Source of the DNA: Limisphaerales bacterium
GTDB taxonomy: Bacteria; Verrucomicrobiota; Verrucomicrobiia; Limisphaerales; UBA11358
Length of the DNA stretch: 9,925 nt
NCBI GenBank assembly: GCA_003133815.1
Contig: PKZR01000293.1
Span: 16,251 to 26,175, forward strand
Direction of reading: 5' to 3'
Positions within the stretch are counted from its first letter, which is position 1; every line of letters begins with the position of its first letter. The translations under genes and the position numbers were made by a program. Shown here one piece after another: positions 5,228 to 9,925 of this stretch. A model generated the notes under the pieces. That model was not told where the DNA came from. It searched no databases and saw only the letters and a list, made by a program, of their open reading frames with translations.

Positions 5228-5497
5228 TTATCCCACACCACGAACCCGATCCTTTTTCTCTTCCAGTTCTGTCTGAAGTTTTTTCCGCTCGATAACAAGT
5301 TGGCTGCGCAACGATTCCTTTTTTTCAAAGTCCTCCTCCTTTGCGATTTCAGCCTCCAGCGCGATTTCTCTCTCGGCGATTTTTGCGGCATGTTTTGAAT
5401 CCAGTTCCGCGAGCTGTTTTTTCTGCGCGGCAGTCAATTTGACAGTCGGGGTGGATTTGTTCAATCGCTCCATGGCGAGTTCGTATGATGATTTCAT
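5228..5497 (-). CDS. Small coiled-coil protein, conserved hypothetical
   Basis: An 89-residue, strongly charged protein with no enzyme motif. After a short N terminus (MKSSYELAMERLNKSTPTVK) the rest, about residues 20-84, is a continuous run of Lys, Glu, Gln, Ala and Leu with hydrophobic residues at heptad spacing. This includes LTAAQKKQLAELDSKHAAKI (21-40) and ESLRSQLVIERKKLQTELEE (61-80), which is the pattern of a long coiled coil or helical hairpin. There is no signal peptide or membrane segment, so it is expected in the cytoplasm. I recall similar small proteins from Verrucomicrobiota genomes without known function; that is recollection, not a search. It sits between the TPR gene (61 bases upstream) and mqnA (45 bases downstream) on the minus strand. 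Its leader contains a tandem 13-base repeat. A structural or partner-binding role is plausible, but no function is claimed. Confidence 0.8.
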   Translation of the reverse strand: MKSSYELAMERLNKSTPTVKLTAAQKKQLAELDSKHAAKIAEREIALEAEIAKEEDFEKKESLRSQLVIERKKLQTELEEKKDRVRGVG

Positions 5498-5515
5498 TGG
5501 ATGCTGTTAATTTAA

Positions 5516-5541
5516 TTTTGAATTGCAGTTTTGAGTTGCGG
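5516..5541 (-). repeat. Tandem 13-base repeat in the leader of the coiled-coil gene
   Basis: TTTTGAATTGCAG (5516-5528) is followed directly by TTTTGAGTTGCGG (5529-5541), with two mismatches. Read along the gene, the leader is a run of CAACTC/CAATTC words separated by AAAA. It lies between the TPR stop and the coiled-coil ATG, 18 bases before that start codon, with no Shine-Dalgarno sequence after it. Confidence 0.55.
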
Positions 5542-5558
5542 CCAACATGGCGCTTCCA

Positions 5559-6023
5559 TCAGCTATCAATCTTTTTCTTCCACGGCTGTTCTGGAAATTT
5601 GTCGGGCATCCGGATCACCTTGACGGGTGGCGGCTTGGGTTTGGCCATTTGAAGTTCGTCGCCATCGGCGGCCAAGGCGTCGGGTGCCCCGGCTTTGGCC
5701 TTTGCGGCATCCGCGCGCCACGATTCAATTTTCGCCTGCAAGCCGTGATGTTCGGCTTTCTGTTTGTCGCCAGCCTTTTGATAAAATAGCGAAAGATTTG
5801 TGTGAACAAGTTGTTCTTTCGGACGAAGTTTCTCGGCCTTGTGCCCTTCGGCGATCGCGGCGGCAAAATCGCCTTTGCGATAAAAGGCCATGCCCAGCGC
5901 GAGTTGAGCTTCGAAATTTTGCGCGTCAACTCCCAGGACAGCCTTTAATTTGACAATCGCGCTGTCGAAATCGCCGCGACTGAAATCGAACATCGCGTCG
6001 TCGTATTGTTCCTGCAAATGCAT
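5559..6023 (-). CDS. Tetratricopeptide-repeat protein
   Basis: A 154-residue protein made of about three TPR units followed by a disordered tail. Repeat 1 covers roughly residues 4-37 (YDDAMFDFSRGDFDSAIVKL). Repeat 2 covers 38-71, with the classic ALGMAFYRKGDFAAAIAEG pattern. Repeat 3 covers about 72-105 (NLSLFYQKAGDKQKAEHHGL). The tail (106-154) is rich in Ala, Lys and Pro, contains PKPPPVKVIRMP and ends in a basic stretch, and is probably unstructured. TPR arrays bind other proteins, but the partner is unknown. There is no signal peptide or membrane helix, so it is predicted to be cytoplasmic. It is the first gene of the minus-strand set with the coiled-coil gene and mqnA. The start codon lies inside a perfect 12-base palindrome, CAAATGCATTTG. 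The gene is real; function is not assignable. Confidence 0.85.
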   Translation of the reverse strand: MHLQEQYDDAMFDFSRGDFDSAIVKLKAVLGVDAQNFEAQLALGMAFYRKGDFAAAIAEGHKAEKLRPKEQLVHTNLSLFYQKAGDKQKAEHHGLQAKIESWRADAAKAKAGAPDALAADGDELQMAKPKPPPVKVIRMPDKFPEQPWKKKIDS

Positions 6024-6146
6024 TTGTCAGGTGAACGCTACGCGCATCAGCCTAGCAGCGCAAGGTCGAGGCGCAGCAATAGACAACATTCATTTTCCGC
6101 GCCGATGGATGAAGCCCTCTTATGGCCACAAAGCAGTCATTAGAAT

Positions 6147-6174
6147 TTGACATGATTGCGCCGCCTGTTAATGT
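6147..6174 (+). promoter_or_regulatory. Promoter-like site upstream of korA
   Basis: TTGACA (6147-6152), a perfect -35 match, is followed after 16 bases by TAATGT (6169-6174), a moderate -10 match. This is the best sigma-70-like pair in the 232-base gap between the divergent TPR gene and korA. Transcription would start near 6181, giving a leader of about 75 bases. The spacing and the -35 are good. The -10 shares three of six positions with the consensus, and the group's promoter preference is not known from this window. Confidence 0.45.
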
Positions 6175-6183
6175 AAAACAGGC
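6163..6183. promoter_or_regulatory. Operator-like palindrome over the korA -10 region
   Basis: GCCTGTT (6163-6169) and AACAGGC (6177-6183) are perfect 7-base inverted arms around seven bases, a layout typical of a site for a dimeric regulator. The palindrome covers the proposed -10 of korA, the position where a bound repressor would block RNA polymerase. No regulator gene lies next to it, so the binding protein is unknown. It could also be an RNA stem in a transcript from further upstream, but no U-run follows it. Confidence 0.4.
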
Positions 6184-6230
6184 AATGTTGTCGTGCTGTC
6201 CACTTCCGTCGGCAGCTCCGCGTTGCGCGC

Positions 6231-6253
6231 GTTAAATTTTTAACTTTGAAGTT
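6231..6253. repeat. Two overlapping short palindromes before the korA start
   Basis: GTTAAA (6231-6236) and TTTAAC (6239-6244) flank two bases. AACTT (6242-6246) and AAGTT (6249-6253) flank another two. They overlap at AAC and end two bases before the korA ATG. Both loops are too small for an RNA hairpin with full stems. They could be AT-rich DNA sites or simply part of the repeat-like leaders seen elsewhere. There is no Shine-Dalgarno sequence in this segment. Confidence 0.35.
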
Positions 6254-6255
6254 CC

Positions 6256-8070
6256 ATGAGTGATACAATTGCAGAAGCGTCGTCGTCGGGTGGCGCGCAA
6301 AAAGTTGGGAAGATCAACGAAGCCGTAATCCGCATTGCGGGCAATTCGCAGGACGGCATCCAGGCCATTGGCGGATTTCTCGCACGGCTCGCGGGCCGCA
6401 GCGAACAGGAGGTCATGACGTTCATGACGATCCCCTCGACGATTTCCGGCGGGCCGTCCATTTTCCAGGTCCGCATCGGCAGCGGCGAAGTTTTGAGCGC
6501 GGGCGACGAGGCGGACATGCTGCTCTGTTTTTACCAGCACAGCTACGAGGATCATATCAAATCACTCAAGCTCGGCGGAATCGTGCTTTACGACGCCGAC
6601 CACGTTCAGCCGAGATCGGATTGGGAGGAAATTTATCGTCACGTTGGCGTGAATATTTCCAGCCTCACCGTCGAGGCCGTCGGTGGAACCGGTCGTGACA
6701 AGGGTAAAAACATATTTGCGATGGGTCTTCTTGCGAAAATTTTCGATCTGAATGTTCCCAAGCTCACCAAGCTCATCGAGGAACGCTTCGGCGGCAAAGA
6801 TCCGACGATTGTTCAAAATGCGCTCGTCTGCTTCAACGGCGGCTACAATCACTCGCTCGAAAACCTGCTCAAGACATACCAGTTTTATGCGCCTGAGAAA
6901 AAGGATCGTCATCAAGTCGTGATGAACGGCAACGAAGCGCTCGGCTACGGATTGATCGCCGCCGGGGTGCGTTTTGGCGCGGGCTATCCCATCACGCCGT
7001 GGTCGGACATCATGGAACTGCTCCGCCGCGAGTTGCCTAAATATGGCGGCTCTTTCATCCAGACCGAGGACGAAATCGCCGCGATTTCCATGGCGATTGG
7101 CGCCAGTTACGGCGGACGTGTTGCCGTGACGGGTTCAAGCGGTCCTGGAATTTCCCTGAAAACCGAGGCGCTCGGATGGGCGGTCATGGCGGAAATGCCG
7201 CTCGTCATAGTGGATGTGCAGCGCGGCGGGCCTTCGACCGGCATGCCGACGAACATTGAACAGTCTGACTTGAACATCGCCTGCTTTGGCGGCCACGGCG
7301 ATTCGCCGCGCGTCGTCATTGCGCCTACCAGCGTGGAGGATTGTTTTTACACCGCAATCGAGGCCGTCAACATCGCCCGCAAATACAGCACGCCGGTCAT
7401 CATCCTGACCGATCAGGGCATAGCCACGCGCATCGAGGCGTTCGAGGAGCCGAACCTCGAAAAAGTTTGCCAGGACATCTCGCCCAATTTCACGACTGTC
7501 GCCGACCACAAGCCCTACGACTTGTCCAAGCCCGACGGCATCACGCAGCATCTCGCGCCCGGCACAAGGATTGAAAGCGGCAAATATCCCATCGTCACCG
7601 GCCTCGAGCACGACGAGCTCGGCCATCCGACCGGCTCGCCGAAATTGCATCAGGAAATGACCGCCAAGCGCCGCAACAAATTGCGCAAGCTCGCGTGGGA
7701 ATTTCCCAAACTGAAAACCTATGGCCCGGACGAGGGACAAATCCTGCTCGTCGGCTGGGGTTCGAGCCAGGGTCCGATACGCGAAGCCGTTGACCGCGCG
7801 CGTGGCATAGGCGAGGCTGTTTCCGGCCTGACCATCAAGCACATCAATCCGCTGCCAAACGGTCTTGAGGAAATTTTCAAGGGCTTCCATCACATTTTCG
7901 TCGTCGAACTGAACGACGAGGGCATTTACGGCTACGGCCAGCTTGCCTCGCTGCTCCGCGCCCGCTACTGCGACGCGCGCATACGCGGCATCAACAAGTC
8001 CGACGGCCTGACCTGGAAGGTGAAGGAAATCCTCGACCGCGCCCGCGTGCTGGCCAGCGATAAAAAATAA
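6256..8070 (+). CDS. korA: 2-oxoacid:ferredoxin oxidoreductase, fused gamma-alpha subunit (KorA type)
   Basis: Large subunit of a thiamine-diphosphate enzyme, probably 2-oxoglutarate:ferredoxin oxidoreductase, which oxidatively decarboxylates a 2-oxoacid to the acyl-CoA and passes two electrons to ferredoxin. At 604 residues it has the fused layout of two-subunit enzymes. A gamma domain (about 20-205) starts RIAGNSQDGIQAIGGFLARL and includes TIPSTISGGPS (58-68). The alpha domain follows from about 222, with GNEALGYGLIAAGVRFGAGYPITPWSDI split by the family's core, then QTEDEIAAISMAIGASYGG (269-287), TGSSGPGISLKTEALG (292-307), and VDVQRGGPSTGMPTNIEQSDL (319-339). Domain II (about 494-600) ends the chain. 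YPITP (244-248) is the 2-oxoacid and thiamine contact motif. korB follows 12 bases later. The 2-oxoglutarate preference is inferred from the fused 600-plus-320-residue architecture. Other branched or aromatic 2-oxoacids are possible. Confidence 0.92.
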   Translation: MSDTIAEASSSGGAQKVGKINEAVIRIAGNSQDGIQAIGGFLARLAGRSEQEVMTFMTIPSTISGGPSIFQVRIGSGEVLSAGDEADMLLCFYQHSYEDHIKSLKLGGIVLYDADHVQPRSDWEEIYRHVGVNISSLTVEAVGGTGRDKGKNIFAMGLLAKIFDLNVPKLTKLIEERFGGKDPTIVQNALVCFNGGYNHSLENLLKTYQFYAPEKKDRHQVVMNGNEALGYGLIAAGVRFGAGYPITPWSDIMELLRRELPKYGGSFIQTEDEIAAISMAIGASYGGRVAVTGSSGPGISLKTEALGWAVMAEMPLVIVDVQRGGPSTGMPTNIEQSDLNIACFGGHGDSPRVVIAPTSVEDCFYTAIEAVNIARKYSTPVIILTDQGIATRIEAFEEPNLEKVCQDISPNFTTVADHKPYDLSKPDGITQHLAPGTRIESGKYPIVTGLEHDELGHPTGSPKLHQEMTAKRRNKLRKLAWEFPKLKTYGPDEGQILLVGWGSSQGPIREAVDRARGIGEAVSGLTIKHINPLPNGLEEIFKGFHHIFVVELNDEGIYGYGQLASLLRARYCDARIRGINKSDGLTWKVKEILDRARVLASDKK

Positions 8071-8082
8071 TTTTGCAAAACC

Positions 8083-9039
8083 ATGAGCACTCTCTCCACT
8101 GAAGTTCCTGACCGCAACGCCGGCAACATTGCCGTTGTCAACGCCCCGACCACCTCCGCCACCGGCGAACGCAAGGGCCTGACCAAAAAAGAGATCGCCG
8201 CCGACCATCCGACATGGTGTCCCGGCTGCGGCGACTTCTCCGTGCTCGCGCTTTATTTCAAGCTGATCGAGAAGCGCAAGATCTGGCACGAAAAAATCAC
8301 CACTGTCGCAGGCATCGGCTGCTCCAGCCGCTTCCCCTATTTCGTGCAGGCGCACGGCGCGCATTTCATTCACGGCCGCGCGCTGCCGTTTGCTTCCGGC
8401 ATTTCACTTTCGCGTCCCGACCTGCACGTGTTCGTGTTCGGCGGCGACGGCGACGCCTTCTCCATTGGCGGCAACCATTTCAACCACACCGCGCGCAAAA
8501 ACGTCAAGATGACCTATTGCGTCATGGACAACTGGGTTTACGGCCTCACAAAGAAACAGACCTCGCCCACGTCGCCGCTCGGTTTCAAGAGCAAGACCGA
8601 CCAGTGGGGCGCGGTGGATTATCCGATCAACCCGATGAAGCAGGCGATTTCCGCCGGCGCCACGTTTGTAGCGCGCACGACGCACACGAACCCGAACCAC
8701 GTTTTGCAGATGATGGAAGCCGCGATGGATCACGACGGATTCAGCTTCATCGAATGCCTTAGCGAATGCGTTGAGTTTTACGAAGGCGCGTTCGACGCGA
8801 GCAACCCGCGCAAGGGCGGCGTCTTCAACGAAGTTCCCAAGACGCACGACGTGACCGACGAGCTCGCGGCCTACAAGCTCGCGGGCGAGCCGTTCCCCGG
8901 CAGCTTTGGTATTTTCTACAAGGTCAGCAAGCCGACCAAGAACGCCAAGGAAGCCGAGATCAACAAATCGTTTCAGGCCAAGACCACCGGCATGAAGGAC
9001 TGGCAGATCCTCCAGAAAAATTTCGACCGGATGAAATAA
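8083..9039 (+). CDS. korB: 2-oxoacid:ferredoxin oxidoreductase, beta subunit (KorB type)
   Basis: The beta subunit binds thiamine diphosphate and one [4Fe-4S] cluster and forms the catalytic dimer with KorA. In the 318 residues, WCPGCGDF (45-52) gives Cys46 and Cys49, and GIGCSSRFPY (77-86) gives Cys80. LSECVEF (226-232) gives Cys229, so all four expected cluster ligands are present. The thiamine-diphosphate motif is GGDGDAFSIGGNHFNHTARKN (120-140), with Asp122 and Asp124, ending in DNWVYGLTKKQTSPTS (149-164). The N-terminal 40 residues are low in complexity and poorly conserved. The protein is about 30 residues longer than many KorB proteins, with extra sequence at both ends. No delta (two-cluster ferredoxin) subunit and no ferredoxin gene accompanies it, so electrons must go to a carrier encoded elsewhere. 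It ends just before an intrinsic terminator. Confidence 0.92.
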   Translation: MSTLSTEVPDRNAGNIAVVNAPTTSATGERKGLTKKEIAADHPTWCPGCGDFSVLALYFKLIEKRKIWHEKITTVAGIGCSSRFPYFVQAHGAHFIHGRALPFASGISLSRPDLHVFVFGGDGDAFSIGGNHFNHTARKNVKMTYCVMDNWVYGLTKKQTSPTSPLGFKSKTDQWGAVDYPINPMKQAISAGATFVARTTHTNPNHVLQMMEAAMDHDGFSFIECLSECVEFYEGAFDASNPRKGGVFNEVPKTHDVTDELAAYKLAGEPFPGSFGIFYKVSKPTKNAKEAEINKSFQAKTTGMKDWQILQKNFDRMK

Positions 9040-9057
9040 AAGCTCACCCATAACTTT

Positions 9058-9090
9058 CAAAACCCCGATGCAAGCCGGGGTTTTGTTTTT
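9058..9090 (+). terminator. Rho-independent terminator of korAB
   Basis: CAAAACCCCG (9058-9067) pairs perfectly with CGGGGTTTTG (9076-9085) around the 8-base loop ATGCAAGC, and five T residues follow (9086-9090). The stem lies 18 bases after the korB stop and is the only strong intrinsic terminator in the window. It separates korAB from the toxin-antitoxin genes, which therefore need their own promoter. Confidence 0.9.
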
Positions 9091-9147
9091 GATGGGGCGA
9101 GTGTAAAACTGCTTGTCATGTGGCAACAACAGGGCTACGTTCACCTC

Positions 9148-9408
9148 ATGAGTAAGACCGCGACCATCCGCACCCGCATCGAACCCGGCCTCAAGAGCGA
9201 AGTCGAGAACATCCTCGCCCATTTGGGGCTGACGGCTTCTGAGACGGTGCACCTGCTTTACCGCCAGATTAAGCTGCAACGCGGCCTGCCTTTCGACGTG
9301 CGGATTCCTAACGTGCTCACCATGCGCACGCTCAACGCCAGCAAGACGGGCAAAAATGTAAAAAGGTTCGGCGGCAAAAAGGAACTTTTTGCCGACCTGG
9401 GTTTGTGA
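9148..9408 (+). CDS. DinJ/RelB-family antitoxin
   Basis: An 86-residue type II antitoxin that would neutralise the YafQ-like toxin encoded next and repress their joint promoter. The N-terminal TATIRTRIEPGLKSEVENIL (residues 4-23) is the ribbon-helix-helix DNA-binding part of DinJ proteins. LGLTASETVHLLYRQIKLQR (27-46) followed by GLPFDVRIPN is the highly typical second half of that domain. The lysine-rich region and LFADLGL end (80-86) would wrap the toxin. I chose ATG 9148 because it gives the family's MSKTATIRTRI start; an ATG at 9118 adds ten unrelated residues. CACCTC precedes the start, with no Shine-Dalgarno. It follows the korB terminator by 57 bases and overlaps the toxin start by four bases, the standard arrangement. 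A weak TTGT-N9-ACAA inverted pair (9113-9129) might be part of an operator. Confidence 0.9.
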   Translation: MSKTATIRTRIEPGLKSEVENILAHLGLTASETVHLLYRQIKLQRGLPFDVRIPNVLTMRTLNASKTGKNVKRFGGKKELFADLGL

Positions 9409-9680
9409 GAACTTTCAGCCGCACCAGTCAGTTCAAGAAAGATGTCAAACGCGCGGGCAAGCGAGGCGAAGACCTCACAAAACTCCGGGAAGTCATGGAA
9501 TTGCTGATTGAAGGTGGCTCGTTGCCGCCAGAATTCAAGGATCATCCGCTGCGCGGAAATTTTGCCAGCAGCCGCGACTGCCATATCGAGCCGGATTGGG
9601 TGCTGATTTACACGCTTGCCGAAAAAGACACGCACGTCCGCTTTGAACGCACCGGCACACACAGCGATTTGTTCCGCTGA
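9405..9680 (+). CDS. YafQ-like mRNA interferase toxin (RelE/ParE superfamily)
   Basis: A 91-residue ribosome-dependent endoribonuclease toxin that would cut mRNA in the ribosomal A site when its antitoxin is lost. The sequence aligns closely with E. coli YafQ (92 residues). The conserved residues of the active site are present: His47 in KDHPLRG, Asp58 and His60 in RDCHIEPDW, Asp64, Arg79 in VRFERTGTH, His86, and Phe90 in the C-terminal DLFR. The toxin therefore looks catalytically intact rather than decayed. The start is a GTG whose last two bases belong to the antitoxin's TGA stop (overlap GTGA, 9405-9408), so translation is probably coupled and kept below that of the antitoxin. Family members occur in many bacterial chromosomes and plasmids and are often gained by transfer. 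Base composition here does not differ obviously from the neighbours. Confidence 0.92.
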   Translation: MRTFSRTSQFKKDVKRAGKRGEDLTKLREVMELLIEGGSLPPEFKDHPLRGNFASSRDCHIEPDWVLIYTLAEKDTHVRFERTGTHSDLFR

Positions 9681-9694
9681 GATTCATGTAAAAG

Positions 9695-9710
9695 CTTTGC
9701 ATCTTTGCAG
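9695..9710 (+). repeat. 8-base tandem repeat before the Nudix gene
   Basis: CTTTGCAT (9695-9702) is followed directly by CTTTGCAG (9703-9710), 18 bases before the Nudix ATG. It resembles in position, though not in sequence, the short repeats found in other 5' leaders of the window. Confidence 0.4.
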
Positions 9711-9728
9711 TTAATTTTCCGGCAACAC

Positions 9729-9925
9729 ATGGCCCACATCCACGAAAAAATTGATTTCACCGTGGCGATTTTTATTGTTCACGATGGAAAAGTCCTTCTC
9801 ATCCACCATCGCAAGCTCGACAAGTGGCTGCCGCTTGGCGGGCACATCGAGCTGGACGAAGACCCGGAGCAGGCCGCGTTGCGCGAGGCGCGCGAAGAAA
9901 GCGGCCTCGACGTGGAACTGCTCGG
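9729..9925 (+). CDS. Nudix hydrolase, N-terminal part (runs off right edge)
   Basis: The first 65 residues of a Nudix protein, a family that hydrolyses a nucleoside diphosphate linked to another group. The chain starts MAHIHEKIDFTVAIFIVHDG, giving the first beta strands, with LLIHHRKLDKWLPLGGHIE next. The full Nudix box GX5EX7REUXEEXGU spans Gly38 to Leu60: Gly38, Glu44, Arg52-Glu53, Glu56-Glu57 and Gly59-Leu60 are all present, so the metal site is intact. Typical members have 130-170 residues, so over half lies beyond the window. Substrate is not predictable from the box alone. ATG 9729 is the only sensible start before the first strand. It lies 48 bases after the toxin gene on the same strand and could be read through from it. 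Confidence 0.9.
   Translation, partial: MAHIHEKIDFTVAIFIVHDGKVLLIHHRKLDKWLPLGGHIELDEDPEQAALREAREESGLDVELL

Noticed and set aside
6019..6144. Plus-strand 41-codon frame starting in the CAAATGCATTTG palindrome
   Set aside because: It has a biased Ser/Arg composition and no ribosome site, and it would end just before the korA promoter-like site. It is more likely leader DNA.
7135..8373. Minus-strand frame of 412 codons
   Set aside because: It lies entirely antisense to korA and the start of korB, which have strong family motifs. Its product is a low-complexity Ala/Gly/Val/Arg run of the kind expected opposite GC-rich coding sequence.
9113..9141. TTGTCA-N17-TACGTT as a promoter giving a leaderless antitoxin mRNA
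   Set aside because: The -10 match is too poor to support a promoter call, although some promoter must exist after the korB terminator.
9118..9147. Upstream ATG for the antitoxin
   Set aside because: The extra residues MWQQQGYVHL are not part of the DinJ family, and ATG 9148 gives the typical start.
8404..9279. Minus-strand frame of 291 codons
   Set aside because: It is antisense to korB, the terminator and the antitoxin gene, with no recognisable motif.

Overview
The window is most likely from a member of the Verrucomicrobiota, perhaps of the Pedosphaera/Limisphaera type. This is an inference: the base composition is moderately GC-rich, there is a small coiled-coil protein of a kind I associate with that phylum, intergenic leaders carry short degenerate tandem repeats, and clear Shine-Dalgarno sequences are absent. 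No rRNA or taxonomic marker is present to prove it. There is no CRISPR array, insertion sequence, tRNA or rRNA gene. Most of the window is ordinary chromosomal housekeeping DNA, with one toxin-antitoxin module as an accessory item.

Layout. (1) Positions 1-1814, minus strand: nusB, a PHP-domain nuclease/phosphatase of the RNase AM (YciV/TrpH) type, and the 5' part of ftsY, running off the left edge. This reads as one transcription unit for rRNA antitermination, rRNA/oligonucleotide processing and the signal-recognition-particle receptor. (2) 1938-3272, plus strand: a glyoxalase-I-like metal enzyme and a PfkB-family kinase of unknown substrate. (3) 3273-3662: a 390-base stretch with no confident gene, holding a doubtful 78-codon minus-strand ORF. 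(4) 3663-4412, plus strand: an RmlA/GlmU-like nucleotidyltransferase, meeting the next unit tail to tail with shared stop-codon bases. (5) 4409-6023, minus strand: a TPR protein, a small coiled-coil protein and mqnA, the first enzyme of the futalosine route to menaquinone. (6) 6256-9039, plus strand: korA-korB, a two-subunit 2-oxoacid:ferredoxin oxidoreductase, preceded by a promoter-like site with an overlapping palindrome and closed by a strong intrinsic terminator. (7) 9148-9680, plus strand: a DinJ/RelB-like antitoxin and YafQ-like toxin with a 4-base overlap. (8) 9729 to the right edge: the start of a Nudix hydrolase.

How the parts fit. korAB and mqnA both belong to low-potential electron and quinone metabolism, though they are transcribed divergently and need not be co-regulated. 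nusB and the RNase AM-like gene both touch rRNA production. The kinase and nucleotidyltransferase could activate a sugar in sequence, but their substrates cannot be read from sequence.

The least expected signal is not a new enzyme system. It is the repeated occurrence of short degenerate repeats in 5' leaders, including a related element in the same orientation upstream of both divergent genes nusB and glyoxalase, together with the near absence of Shine-Dalgarno sequences. I did not find convincing evidence of a previously undescribed multi-gene system here.
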